From NCBI RefSeq assembly GCF_016406105.1, contig NZ_CP066308.1, positions 1,709,501 through 1,773,500 on the forward strand: DNA of 64,000 nucleotides, given 5' to 3'. The notes under the pieces were generated by a model. The model did no database searches, was not told the DNA's origin, and saw nothing but the letters and a program-made list of their open reading frames with translations. The position numbers were made by a program, and so were the translations under genes. Positions 1 through 8,553 of this stretch are shown here, one piece after another. This DNA comes from Brevibacillus composti (lineage in GTDB: Bacteria > Bacillota > Bacilli > Brevibacillales > Brevibacillaceae). Each line of letters starts with the position of its first letter. Position 1 is the first letter of the stretch.

Positions 1-1042
1 GACGAGTCAGCAGCAAAGGGAGCTGGCTGTCATCAAACGGCCCGTTCGGCTGTCGCGGCATAGCGAGCACGGCGAGACGGACTGCATTGTGGCGCCGATC
101 ATGCTGGATGGGCAAATATACGGGAACATCACCTGCTGGGCCTTTGACATGGAGCATCTGGAGATGGATCTCGCTCTGCTGGAAAAGGCGTCGACGCTGT
201 TGTCGCTCGAATTTTTGCGCTTGAAAGTAAGGTTTGACGTCGAGCAGCAATACAAAAGCGACTTTTTGCGGGAGCTGTTCATCAATGAAAGCCTGGTCCC
301 CGAGGATGTGCAGGAGCGGGGGCGGCCGTACGGCTTTTCCCTGGACACCTCCTATATTTGCATGGTGCTGCGATTTGAGGGACAGGAGAGGGCCAGCAAC
401 CCGTTTGATCTGGGAGATCATGCCGAGCGCATCATCCGGGAGTTTTACCCGGGGACGATTACCGGTTTTTTGCGGCAGGCGGTGTACTGTCTCTGTCCGG
501 TAGAACCGGGAGAGGAAGACGCGGCGATCAAGCAAAGGGCGCGGCAGATGGCCGACCCGCTGAAAAAACAGCTGTCAGCCAAAGGCTTTCAGCTGGGAAT
601 CGGGAGATATCACGGAACAGGCTTGGCTGCTGTCCGTGAGAGCTTTCGCGAAGCGGAAAAGGCGATATTGCTCGGAGCGGCGCTGCCCAAAAGACCGTCT
701 GTGATTCACTTTGACGATCTCGGGATCTACCGCCTCCTGGCCCAGTTCCGCGACACTGCTGAACTGCGGCATTTTTTCGAGGAGACCGTGGGAAAGCTGT
801 ACCAGTATGACCGAAGCAGCGATTTGGACCTGATCAAAACGCTTCGGCTCTATTTTCAGCATAATGAGACCTTGACCGAAACGGCCCAAGCGCTGTTTAT
901 CCATGTCAATACACTCAAATACCGGCTGCGGCGCATCGAAAAGATTTCCGGCCACAGCTTGCAGCAGTCCGAAGGGAAACTGATGCTCCACCTCGGCTTG
1001 AAAGTAGCAGAGATGATCAGTGACGATTATCGGTTTCACTAA
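1..1042 (+). CDS. PucR-family transcriptional regulator (5' end outside window)
   Basis: The reading frame is already open at the window edge, so the N-terminus is missing. The first visible part reads like the end of a GAF-type sensor domain. It is followed by a middle GGDEF-like region and a C-terminal PucR-type helix-turn-helix (ETLTETAQALFIHVNTLKYR, then RLRRIEKISG). PucR proteins regulate purine, allantoin and other nitrogen-compound catabolism. The gene lies just upstream of, and co-directional with, a carbamoylase/dihydroorotase-type catabolic operon, so it is the obvious candidate regulator of that operon. Family call is strong; the ligand is unknown. Confidence 0.85.
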   Translation, partial: TSQQQRELAVIKRPVRLSRHSEHGETDCIVAPIMLDGQIYGNITCWAFDMEHLEMDLALLEKASTLLSLEFLRLKVRFDVEQQYKSDFLRELFINESLVPEDVQERGRPYGFSLDTSYICMVLRFEGQERASNPFDLGDHAERIIREFYPGTITGFLRQAVYCLCPVEPGEEDAAIKQRARQMADPLKKQLSAKGFQLGIGRYHGTGLAAVRESFREAEKAILLGAALPKRPSVIHFDDLGIYRLLAQFRDTAELRHFFEETVGKLYQYDRSSDLDLIKTLRLYFQHNETLTETAQALFIHVNTLKYRLRRIEKISGHSLQQSEGKLMLHLGLKVAEMISDDYRFH

Positions 1043-1099
1043 GCAGCAGTCGCTTTTTTTGTCTAAACGGCTAAAGGGATTCCACACACGGGACAAGAA

Positions 1100-1123
1100 T
1101 TTCCGTAATAAAAATAGCGGAAA
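1100..1123. promoter_or_regulatory. Inverted repeat upstream of the catabolic operon
   Basis: TTTCCG and CGGAAA form a perfect 6-bp dyad separated by 12 bases, inside the 104-base gap between the PucR gene and the M20 hydrolase gene. It could be a regulator site. The arms are short and no strong sigma-A promoter was identified beside it, so chance is possible. Confidence 0.3.
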
Positions 1124-1146
1124 ATCTAAGAACTGTGGAGGCAGCG

Positions 1147-2424
1147 ATGAACCAGAAGCGTTTAGAACAGACCATTCGCACATTCAATCAATTTGGCTAC
1201 TCGGACAATGCTGTCAATCGATTGGCGTATACGGCAGCCGAGCGGCAGGCGGTTCGCGGACTGGCGGAAATGTGTCTGCAAGCAGGCATGACCGTACGGA
1301 TGGACGCCGCGGGCAATCTGATCGCCAGACGACCGGGCTCCGATCCCTCACTGCCTGCTGTCGCCTGCGGTTCCCATCTGGATTCCGTCATCGACGCCGG
1401 GCAGTATGACGGCGTGATTGGCGTGGCGGCCGGTTTGGAGGCGGTGCGCTCGCTGAATGAGCAGGGAATCGTCACCCGCCATCCCATCGAGCTGATCTGC
1501 TTTACCTGTGAAGAATCCTCCCGTTTCGGGGTCGCCACCATCGGCAGCAAGGCGATGGCGGGCATTCTCGATCAGCAAGCGGTCGGCGCTTTGCGGGACC
1601 GGATGGGGATCTCCTTTCGTGAAGCCTTGGCGGAATGTTTTCTGAATTTTGACAAGATAGGCGAAGCGGCCCGGAAGCCAGGGGAGCTGAAAATGTTTGT
1701 GGAGCTCCATATCGAGCAGGGACCCGTTTTGGAGCAGGAGGAGAAGCCGGTGGGAATTGTCACCGGCATCGCGGGACCGACCCGGCTGCAGGTTCGCGTG
1801 CAGGGAAAAGCCTCCCATACCGGGACCACGCCGATGGATCGCAGGCATGACGCCTTTCTGGGGGCGGCCGAGATCGGGCTGGCATTGGAGCAGGCCGCAC
1901 GGGAAGAGGCCGCTTACGGTACGGTGGGCACGGTCGGCGTCTGCCAAATCACCCCCGGTGCAATGAATGTCGTGCCGGATGCCGCCGAATTGAAAATCGA
2001 TATTCGCGGCATCCATACGGCATCAAAGCAGCGAGTCTTGGAAAAGCTGCTGCTGGCCTTTCGCCAGGCTGAACAGAAAAGAGGGCTGCGCGTCGCGTGG
2101 AGCCTCCTGAGCGACGAAGAGCCTGTGCTCCTGGACGAAGGCGTCATCGGCTCGCTCGAAGAAAGCTGCCGGGTGCTGAACATCCCGTATCATAAGATGC
2201 CGAGCGGCGCCGGACATGACGCGATGAACATGGCGAGGCTTTGCCCGGCAGGGATGATTTTCGTGCCCTCTCGGGATGGGCTTAGCCACCACAGGGACGA
2301 GTACACGCCGCCCGAACAGATCGGGATCGGAGCGCGTCTGCTCGAAGCGATGCTAAAAAAATGGGCGGTGGCCGAGGAGAGTCATGCAGGGGAGAATACG
2401 GAGCGAGTGGGGGAGAGCAGATGA
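1147..2424 (+). CDS. M20-family N-carbamoyl-amino-acid hydrolase / allantoate amidohydrolase-type enzyme
   Basis: Zinc amidohydrolase of about 425 residues that removes a carbamoyl or ureido group from an amino acid-like substrate. Metal-site motifs are visible: GSHLDS with H77, the bridging D88 in GQYDGV, the EE pair at 122-123 in CEESSRFG, H188 in ELHIEQGP, and a late HH in GLSHHRDEY. The dimerisation-domain signature GKASHTGTTPMDRRHDA is also present. The ATG at 1147 is chosen because GGAGG ends six bases before it; an in-frame GTG at 1135 is the alternative. The stop overlaps the next start (ATGA), so translation is coupled. Family members hydrolyse N-carbamoyl-L-amino acids, allantoate, beta-ureidopropionate or ureidosuccinate. 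Context favours N-carbamoyl-aspartate or beta-ureidopropionate. Confidence 0.85.
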   Translation: MNQKRLEQTIRTFNQFGYSDNAVNRLAYTAAERQAVRGLAEMCLQAGMTVRMDAAGNLIARRPGSDPSLPAVACGSHLDSVIDAGQYDGVIGVAAGLEAVRSLNEQGIVTRHPIELICFTCEESSRFGVATIGSKAMAGILDQQAVGALRDRMGISFREALAECFLNFDKIGEAARKPGELKMFVELHIEQGPVLEQEEKPVGIVTGIAGPTRLQVRVQGKASHTGTTPMDRRHDAFLGAAEIGLALEQAAREEAAYGTVGTVGVCQITPGAMNVVPDAAELKIDIRGIHTASKQRVLEKLLLAFRQAEQKRGLRVAWSLLSDEEPVLLDEGVIGSLEESCRVLNIPYHKMPSGAGHDAMNMARLCPAGMIFVPSRDGLSHHRDEYTPPEQIGIGARLLEAMLKKWAVAEESHAGENTERVGESR

Positions 2425-3206
2425 AGCAGATGCACATGAGGATTCTGTCCAATCAGCAGGTGAGTGATCGTTATTGGCACATGGTGGTCGATGCTGCGGG
2501 TCTGGATGCCGAGGTAATGCCCGGACAGTTTTTTAACATCCGCTGTTCCGGGGAAACCTATCCGCTGCTTCGCCGGCCGTTCAGCATTTATCGCATCAAC
2601 CGAAACGAGCGGACGCTGGAATTCCTCTATCTGGTCAAAGGGCTGGGCACCAAGCGGCTGACGGAGCGAAAAGCGGGGGAGACGGTGGACATCTTCGGCC
2701 CGCTCGGACGTTCTTTTGAGCTGCAGGACGGCTGGAAAACCGTGCTCTTGGTCGCCAGAGGCGTGGGCATTGCCACGCTCACGGCCCTGGCCCAGGATGC
2801 CGCCGAAAAAGGTATCCGCGCTGCTGCGATTCTCAGCGCCCGTTCGCGCAATGACTTGCTGGCGGCAGAAACGCTCCAGGGCTTCGGCGCACACGTCTAC
2901 AAAGTGACCGAGGAGAACGGAAACAGCGACGTCGAGTCGGTGCATCGACTGATCGAGCAAATACTGGCCGAACATAAGATCGACGCCGCCTTTACCTGCG
3001 GATCCAAACGGCTCTCCCGCCTGCTTCGGGACGTGACCGCCTCCCGCGGGATTCCCGCCCAGATCGCGCTGGAAGAGCATATGGGCTGCGCGATGGGGGT
3101 ATGCTTTGCCTGCGTCTGCGATGTGCGTGAGGGAGAAGCGCTCAAGACCGTGCGCGTTTGCAAGGAAGGTCCTGTATTCCCGCTGGAAAAGGTGGTGCTC
3201 GCATGA
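2421..3206 (+). CDS. PyrK-like dihydroorotate dehydrogenase electron-transfer subunit
   Basis: About 261 residues, the usual PyrK length. It has a ferredoxin-reductase fold: the FAD-binding motif RRPFSIYR near residue 55, an NAD-binding ARGVGIAT segment near 115, and a C-terminal [2Fe-2S] cluster set of C223, C228, C231 and C247 (CX4CX2CX15C). In class 1B dihydroorotate dehydrogenase this subunit passes electrons between NAD(H) and the PyrD flavin. It overlaps the upstream hydrolase and the downstream PyrD-like gene by ATGA junctions, which implies a stoichiometric complex. It lies outside any pyrimidine biosynthetic operon, so a catabolic paralogue is inferred. Confidence 0.85.
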   Translation: MKQMHMRILSNQQVSDRYWHMVVDAAGLDAEVMPGQFFNIRCSGETYPLLRRPFSIYRINRNERTLEFLYLVKGLGTKRLTERKAGETVDIFGPLGRSFELQDGWKTVLLVARGVGIATLTALAQDAAEKGIRAAAILSARSRNDLLAAETLQGFGAHVYKVTEENGNSDVESVHRLIEQILAEHKIDAAFTCGSKRLSRLLRDVTASRGIPAQIALEEHMGCAMGVCFACVCDVREGEALKTVRVCKEGPVFPLEKVVLA

Positions 3207-4129
3207 CGATCAAACAAGAGCTGGATCTGACCGTCAACATCGGCAGTTTGACGCTGCGCAATCCGATCATGCCCGCATCGGGGGCTTTTGGCGAAGATAT
3301 GGAGCAGGTCATCGATTTCGAACAGTTGGGGGCCGTCGTGCCCAAAAGCATCACCAAGGAACCGCGAAAAGGAAATGCCACCCCCCGCGTCTGCGAAACG
3401 GTAGGCGGCATGATTAATTCCATCGGGATACAAAGCAAGGGGATCGTCTATTATCTGGAGCACATCGTGCCGTACTACCGCCGTTACAACACGCCGCTCA
3501 TCTCCAGCATCTCCGCCGATTCTATCGAGGAGTTTGTGGAAATGTCCGAGATCATCGCAAGCCGGGAGGAAGTGGCTGCGCTGGAGCTGAACATCTCTTG
3601 TCCCAATCTGAAAGGAAACGGCCTGGCCTTTGGGATGGACCCGGAGATTACCTACCGGCTGCTGCAGGCGGTGCGGCAGGTGACTGACAAACCGCTCATC
3701 GCCAAGCTGACGCCCAATGTGACCAGCATCCAGGAGATTGCCATCGCGGCCGATGAAGGCGGTGCAGACAGCCTCAACGTCGCCAATACGATCCTGGCGA
3801 TGGCGATCGACGTGCACACGCGAAAACCAAAGATCGGCAATGGGATGGGCGGGCTGTCCGGACCGGCCGTCAAACCGATCATCGTCCGGATGATCTATCA
3901 GGTGAGGCAGGTCTCTGCCCTCCCGATTATCGGCTGCGGCGGCGTCATGAATGGAGAGGATGCCATCGAGATGATCCTGGCCGGAGCCAGTGCCGTACAG
4001 GTGGGGACGGCCAGCTTCATCCAGCCGACAGCGATGCTCGATATTCTGGAGGAAATCAAGCAGTACATGCGAACATATGGAATCGCCAACATCAAGTCGC
4101 TCGTCGGGCAGGTAAGCGCAACGAAATAG
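3203..4129 (+). CDS. PyrD class 1B-like dihydroorotate dehydrogenase, probable catabolic paralogue
   Basis: TIM-barrel FMN enzyme of 308 residues. Class 1B features are the catalytic-base cysteine C133 in ELNISCPN, K48 in PKSITKEPR, N72 in GGMINSIG, the phosphate-binding GGLSGPA segment and IIGCGGV. B. subtilis PyrD has GLQN where this protein has GIQS, a small change near the substrate loop. It is translationally coupled to the PyrK-like gene. Linked hydrolase and cyclic amidohydrolase genes suggest it runs in the reductive direction on orotate or uracil. The family call is firm; the direction and substrate are inferred from context. Confidence 0.85.
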   Translation: MTIKQELDLTVNIGSLTLRNPIMPASGAFGEDMEQVIDFEQLGAVVPKSITKEPRKGNATPRVCETVGGMINSIGIQSKGIVYYLEHIVPYYRRYNTPLISSISADSIEEFVEMSEIIASREEVAALELNISCPNLKGNGLAFGMDPEITYRLLQAVRQVTDKPLIAKLTPNVTSIQEIAIAADEGGADSLNVANTILAMAIDVHTRKPKIGNGMGGLSGPAVKPIIVRMIYQVRQVSALPIIGCGGVMNGEDAIEMILAGASAVQVGTASFIQPTAMLDILEEIKQYMRTYGIANIKSLVGQVSATK

Positions 4130-4147
4130 AAAATGGAGGAATGCTAC

Positions 4148-5554
4148 ATGAAGTGGGATCACATCATCCGCAATGGGCAAGTCGTTACCCCCCAAGAAAC
4201 ATACCAGGCCGATCTGTACATCAAAGATGGGAAGATCGCTGCCATCTCCCCCTCATCGCAGCCTCTACCGGGCACAGCAGCAGAAGAAACGGATGCAGCC
4301 GGAAAATACGTGCTGCCGGGCTTTATGGATATCCATGTCCATTCCCGCGACCCCGGCGCGACGTACAAGGAAGATTTCTATCACTCCAGCCAGGCTGCCG
4401 CAGCCGGCGGGATCACCACGATCTTTGAAATGCCCAATACCAATCCGCCGATCAACAACGTGGAAAATTTCCACAAGCAAGTGGAAAACCTGCAAGGAAA
4501 AGCGCATGTGGATTTCGGCATTTGGGCGATCTGCCTCGGCCATCTGAATCTGGCGGATATCCTGCCGCTTCACGAAGCGGGCGTCATCGGGTTCAAGTTC
4601 TTCTGGGGATACGCCGTGCACAGCAAAACCTACCAGCTGATGTACAACTACAAGGAAGGCATGGAGGATGTCATTCCGCCCTTTAAAGACGGGGATGTCC
4701 TGGATATCTTCCGGGAAGCGGCGAAGACAGGCCAGGTGCTGGCGATTCACGCGGAAAGCAATGACATCATTCAGCATCTCACCAAAAAGGTAGAGGCCAG
4801 CGGACGGCGGGACTACGAGGCGCTGCTGGAAGGGCGTCCCAACCTGGCCGAAATCGTCACAGTGCAGACCGGCATTGCGTTTGCCAAGGAGACGGGAGCG
4901 CGCCTGCATATCCTGCACGTCAGCACCGGGGAAGCGGTCGATCTGATCAAGCAGGCGCAAGCGGAAGGCTATCCGATTACGGCCGAAACCTGCCCGCATT
5001 ACCTCTTCCTCGACAATGAGGATTTTCATACGATCGGCCCTGCGATGAAAGTGTATCCGCCGGTGAAGTACAAAAAGGATCAGCTGCGCCTCTGGCAAGG
5101 CATTCAGGAGGGCGTGATCTCCGTGGTCTGCTCCGACCATGCTCCGCACACGGAGGAGGAGAAGGATGGCGATCTCTGGTCGATTCCGGCGGGGATGTGC
5201 GGCGTCGAGACATTGGCTCCGCTGATGCTCAATGCCGTTCACGAGGGCAAGCTGACGCTGCAGCAAGCGGTAGCCGTCCTGTCCGAGCAGCCGGCCAAGC
5301 TGTTTGGCATTTACCCGCAAAAAGGATCGTTGCAGGTGGGCACCGACGCAGATATCACGATCGTCGACATGGATCGTCCGTTTACGATCAAACGAGAAAA
5401 TCTGCACAGCAAGAGCAAGGTAACCGCCTATGACGGCTGGAGCGGCACGGGCAGTCCGGTCGCGACGATTGTCCGCGGCCAAACGGTCATGAGGGACGGC
5501 AGAATCGTCAGCGGTCCTGTCGGCCGGCTGGTCAAGCCCCAGACAAAATCATAA
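4148..5554 (+). CDS. Dihydroorotase/allantoinase-type cyclic amidohydrolase
   Basis: Binuclear-metal amidohydrolase of 468 residues. Ligands are readable: H63 and H65 in DIHVHSRDPG, the likely carboxylated lysine K150 in GFKFFWGYA, H201 in AIHAES, H257 in ILHVST and D330 in CSDHAPHT. The HVHxRDPG form is typical of the dihydroorotase/allantoinase branch rather than classical hydantoinase. The start is ATG 4148 because GGAGG lies nine bases before it; ATG 4133 overlaps that ribosome site and is rejected. It follows the PyrD-like gene by 18 bases. Ring opening of dihydroorotate, allantoin or dihydropyrimidine is possible; the operon favours dihydroorotate or dihydropyrimidine. Confidence 0.82.
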   Translation: MKWDHIIRNGQVVTPQETYQADLYIKDGKIAAISPSSQPLPGTAAEETDAAGKYVLPGFMDIHVHSRDPGATYKEDFYHSSQAAAAGGITTIFEMPNTNPPINNVENFHKQVENLQGKAHVDFGIWAICLGHLNLADILPLHEAGVIGFKFFWGYAVHSKTYQLMYNYKEGMEDVIPPFKDGDVLDIFREAAKTGQVLAIHAESNDIIQHLTKKVEASGRRDYEALLEGRPNLAEIVTVQTGIAFAKETGARLHILHVSTGEAVDLIKQAQAEGYPITAETCPHYLFLDNEDFHTIGPAMKVYPPVKYKKDQLRLWQGIQEGVISVVCSDHAPHTEEEKDGDLWSIPAGMCGVETLAPLMLNAVHEGKLTLQQAVAVLSEQPAKLFGIYPQKGSLQVGTDADITIVDMDRPFTIKRENLHSKSKVTAYDGWSGTGSPVATIVRGQTVMRDGRIVSGPVGRLVKPQTKS

Positions 5555-5577
5555 CGAGCGCAAGGAGGCACGTCACT

Positions 5578-6318
5578 TTGCAGACAGAGGTAACACAGTT
5601 GATGCAATCCCATCGGTCAATCCGCAGATACACGGATGAGCCGATTCCGGAAGAGGTATTGGCCGACATCCTGGCATGTGCGCAGTGGGCGCCGTCTTCC
5701 CATAATGTCCAAGCCTACAGCATCATCGTCATCCGCTCGGCGGAAAAGAAGAAACAGCTCGCCCAATATTGCGGGGGACAGAGATGGGTGGAGAACTGCC
5801 CGGTTTTCCTCGTCTTCTGCGCCGATTTTTATCGGCTGAAGCTGGCTTGCGACATGCACGGCACAGACCTGGCTGTCGACGAGGTGGAAAATCTGCTGGT
5901 GGCCGCTGTGGATACGGCATTGGCTGCGGAAAATACGTTGGTAGCGGCCCGGTCGCACGGGCTGGGCGGCGTGATGATCGGCGGTATTCGCAACCAGCCG
6001 GAGGAAGTGGCCCGCCTGCTCAATCTGCCGCCGCTGACGACGCCGATCATGGGCATGTGTCTCGGCTATCCTGATCAGGACGTGGCGCAGAAGCCGAGAG
6101 TGCCCGCCCGCGGCGTCATTCACGAAGAGGAATACAGGACCGAGCATTTGGCCGAGGTTCTGGAAGAGTATGAGGCAATCAGTTCTGCGTATTATGCGCA
6201 GCGGACCGGAGGGGAGCGCGCGGAGGGCTGGACAAAGCAGATGGCTGACTATCTGCAAAAGCCGCGCCGTCCGCATCTGTCCGCCTTTTTGCGGCAGCAG
6301 GGCTTTCCTTTGAAATAA
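5578..6318 (+). CDS. NfsA/NfrA-type FMN nitroreductase
   Basis: Flavin oxidoreductase of 246 residues, typical for the NfsA/Frp branch. It has the N-terminal FMN motif HRSIRRYTDEPI, the APSSHNVQ loop and the ARSHGLGGVMIGGIRN segment. The start is TTG, supported by AGGAGG nine bases upstream. It follows the amidohydrolase by 23 bases and is probably in the same transcript. These enzymes reduce nitro, quinone or other acceptors with NAD(P)H. A specific role in the upstream pathway cannot be assigned; it might recycle flavin or act on a heterocycle. Confidence 0.82.
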   Translation: MQTEVTQLMQSHRSIRRYTDEPIPEEVLADILACAQWAPSSHNVQAYSIIVIRSAEKKKQLAQYCGGQRWVENCPVFLVFCADFYRLKLACDMHGTDLAVDEVENLLVAAVDTALAAENTLVAARSHGLGGVMIGGIRNQPEEVARLLNLPPLTTPIMGMCLGYPDQDVAQKPRVPARGVIHEEEYRTEHLAEVLEEYEAISSAYYAQRTGGERAEGWTKQMADYLQKPRRPHLSAFLRQQGFPLK

Positions 6319-6366
6319 GCGCGAAGGAGATGGCGGCTCATGGGGAAATCGCACGGAGGAAAGCAG

Positions 6367-7656
6367 ATGAGTTTTGCCGCGACGGGAGACAGTTTTATTA
6401 CGCGGAGACTGCCCTCCCGAGGGGCGGAGGGGTTTCGGGAGGTAGCCGCTCTGCTTTCACAGGCCGAATTTCGCTTTACCAATCTGGAGGTGACGGCCCA
6501 CCGATTCGAAGGCTTTCCTTTTGCCTTCAGCGGGGGCACCTGGGCGATTGCACCCCCGGAGGTATTGACCGATCTGCAGGCATACGGGTTCAATATCATG
6601 GCCTGGGCCAATAACCATACGATGGATTACGGGTATGGCGGGCTGGAGGCTACGCGCCGCTATCTGGATCAGTACGGGATCGCCCACGCCGGGGTCGGGC
6701 TGAATCTGGCCGAAGCGAGCCAGCCGACCTACCTCGAGTGCCCGGGCGGTCGGGTGGCGCTGATCGCGGCCACCTCCACCTTTCATGAATCTTGGGCGGC
6801 GGGGGAACAGCGGCCCGACATGGCTGGCCGCCCGGGGGTGAATCCGCTGCGCTACACCACCACCTATCACCTGCCCGAAGAGGCGCTCGGCCATTTGCAG
6901 GAAATCGCGGGGATGATCCCGATCAACGCAGAGCACAACCTGAACGTGAAGGAGGGCTTCGCCGTCGATCCGCAGGACGGCGGCGTGCGGTTTGGCAGCT
7001 ATCTGTTTCGGCCGGGAAGCGAGGCGAGCTGCACCACAGCCCCGTTGGAAAAGGATTGGCAGCGGATCAGGCGCGCGATCAGCGAGGCGCGCCGCCAATC
7101 CGACTATGTCGTGGTCAGTATCCATTCGCATGAAATGAGCGGGGAAGACAAGAAGAAGGCGGCCATGTTTCTTGAGACTTTCTCGCGCAGGTGCATCGAC
7201 GAGGGAGCCGATGCCGTCATCGGCCATGGCCCGCATGTGCTGAGAGGCATCGAGATCTACAGAAATCGGCCCATCTTCTACAGCCTGGGCAACTTCATTT
7301 TTCAAAATGAAACCGTCAGCCGTCTTCCGGCGGACTTCTATGAAAAATACGGCCTGGGGCATGAACACGGCGTGGCCGACGCATTGGATACGCGGAAGGA
7401 AAACAACACAAAAGGCCTCGGCGTCAATCCGTATGTCTGGGAATCGGTTATCCCGCTCTGGAAAATGGAGGGCGGGGAGCTGACGGAGATTGCGCTTCAT
7501 CCTGTCGAGCTTGGGTTCGGGAGGCCCCGCTATGAGCGGGGATGGCCGGTGCTCTCAGGACGCACGGAGATTCTGGAGCATTTGCAGAAGCTGAGTCAGC
7601 CGTACGGGACCAAAATCGTCATCGACGGAAATGTGGGAAGAGTGCGATTGTCCTGA
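6367..7656 (+). CDS. CapA-family metallophosphatase-like protein, no signal peptide
   Basis: About 429 residues with the PGA_cap/CapA calcineurin-like motifs in order: TGDSF at the N-terminus, FTNLEVT, WANNHTMDYG, SIHSHE and GHGPHVLRGIEIY. Poly-gamma-glutamate CapA is normally membrane-anchored. This protein starts directly at the first motif with no signal peptide or transmembrane segment, so it should be cytosolic. ATG 6367 has GGAGGA six bases ahead; ATG 6340 is an alternative. It closes the catabolic operon before a terminator. No capB or capC is nearby, so a capsule role is unlikely; a hydrolase or amide-ligase role is unproven. Confidence 0.75.
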   Translation: MSFAATGDSFITRRLPSRGAEGFREVAALLSQAEFRFTNLEVTAHRFEGFPFAFSGGTWAIAPPEVLTDLQAYGFNIMAWANNHTMDYGYGGLEATRRYLDQYGIAHAGVGLNLAEASQPTYLECPGGRVALIAATSTFHESWAAGEQRPDMAGRPGVNPLRYTTTYHLPEEALGHLQEIAGMIPINAEHNLNVKEGFAVDPQDGGVRFGSYLFRPGSEASCTTAPLEKDWQRIRRAISEARRQSDYVVVSIHSHEMSGEDKKKAAMFLETFSRRCIDEGADAVIGHGPHVLRGIEIYRNRPIFYSLGNFIFQNETVSRLPADFYEKYGLGHEHGVADALDTRKENNTKGLGVNPYVWESVIPLWKMEGGELTEIALHPVELGFGRPRYERGWPVLSGRTEILEHLQKLSQPYGTKIVIDGNVGRVRLS

Positions 7657-7694
7657 CATTGAGCGACCTCCGATGAATCGCCGAGGGTTCAACG

Positions 7695-7754
7695 AAAAAA
7701 GAGACTTGTCCGGGCTGAAGTGCGAGTGCACCGGGTCTGCAAGTCTCTTTTTTT
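7695..7754. terminator. Bidirectional terminator between the catabolic operon and the tetR gene
   Basis: AAAAAAGAGACTTG pairs with CAAGTCTCTTTTTTT across a GC-rich loop. The A-run and T-run make it functional on both strands, fitting the convergent genes on either side. Confidence 0.85.
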
Positions 7755-7783
7755 GTTGATTTTCAGAAGGTATTCCCATTCTG

Positions 7784-8401
7784 TCATGCGTACAACCCTC
7801 CGGTATAAATCGCTGTCAGTGTTTTCGCGATCTCCTCCAGAGTGGACTGATGCCTTCTGTGGACGATATCCCATAAGTACATTTCATGTGAGTAAAACCA
7901 GCCGCGTGCGACCAATTCGGCGTCGAGAGCCCCCCGAGCCAATTTGCGGCTTTGCGAATAGCCGATATCCTGAGCGATGCGGCTGATAAACCGTTCGCGG
8001 ATTTCCGTCCATTTGGCCTGCGCGGAAAGAGAGACACCGATCGCTTCTCCGAGTACCTGCAGCATCTGATGTTCAGATTCGGCCAACTGCAAAAACGAGA
8101 GCGTCTGATGCTGGATCAGCTGCTCGGCCTCTTCGCGCGTGGCCGGTGTAAAAGGCAGCTCTGCGATGCTGTAAAAAGAGGCCATCACGTCTTCCATCAG
8201 TACGATCAAGAGATCGTCCTTTCCGGTAAAATGCACGTAAGCGGTCCCGTATCCGGTTTTTGCCCGTTTAATGATTTGTGAGATGGTGGCCTTGTGAAAG
8301 CCTTCCTCCTGAAAAACCTCTTTGGCTGCCTCCAGCAGCTTTTGCCGCGTCTGTTGCGAACGCATATGGCGTCCATCGGTTGCTTGTTTGATTCCTTCCA
8401 C
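7784..8401 (-). CDS. TetR/AcrR-family transcriptional regulator, probable repressor of the kyn operon
   Basis: 205-residue TetR-type repressor. The N-terminal helix-turn-helix is visible ([20 protein letters not shown], then [22 protein letters not shown]), followed by a helical ligand domain. The start is GTG with AGGAGG about nine bases upstream. It is divergent from kynU across 152 bases that hold a consensus promoter with a palindrome over the -35 box. That arrangement suggests it represses the kyn operon and responds to tryptophan, kynurenine or a related effector. Regulation is inferred; the family is clear. Confidence 0.85.
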   Translation of the reverse strand: MEGIKQATDGRHMRSQQTRQKLLEAAKEVFQEEGFHKATISQIIKRAKTGYGTAYVHFTGKDDLLIVLMEDVMASFYSIAELPFTPATREEAEQLIQHQTLSFLQLAESEHQMLQVLGEAIGVSLSAQAKWTEIRERFISRIAQDIGYSQSRKLARGALDAELVARGWFYSHEMYLWDIVHRRHQSTLEEIAKTLTAIYTGGLYA

Positions 8402-8490
8402 CGCTGCGTTCCTCCTTTATAGTTCCAGCATACAGGGAAAAGCTGCAAAAAGAAAGGGAGCGCGGAGCGGAGGCTGTCGAATCGAGAATA

Positions 8491-8519
8491 TTGACACGAT
8501 GTCAACTTTTCAGTAATCT
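8491..8519 (+). promoter_or_regulatory. kyn operon promoter with palindromic operator candidate
   Basis: TTGACA, a 17-base spacer and TAATCT form a good sigma-A promoter 35 bases upstream of kynU. Bases 8491-8505 read TTGACA-CGA-TGTCAA, a perfect dyad including the -35 box. A repressor bound there would block RNA polymerase. Confidence 0.75.
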
Positions 8520-8553
8520 GGTTCTAAATACTGGAAGAGAAGGGGGTTTTCTC

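Noticed and set aside
2897-5482. Long minus-strand frames across the pyrD-like and amidohydrolase genes
   Set aside because: The plus-strand genes have complete motifs and coupled starts; the antisense frames have no motifs or ribosome sites.
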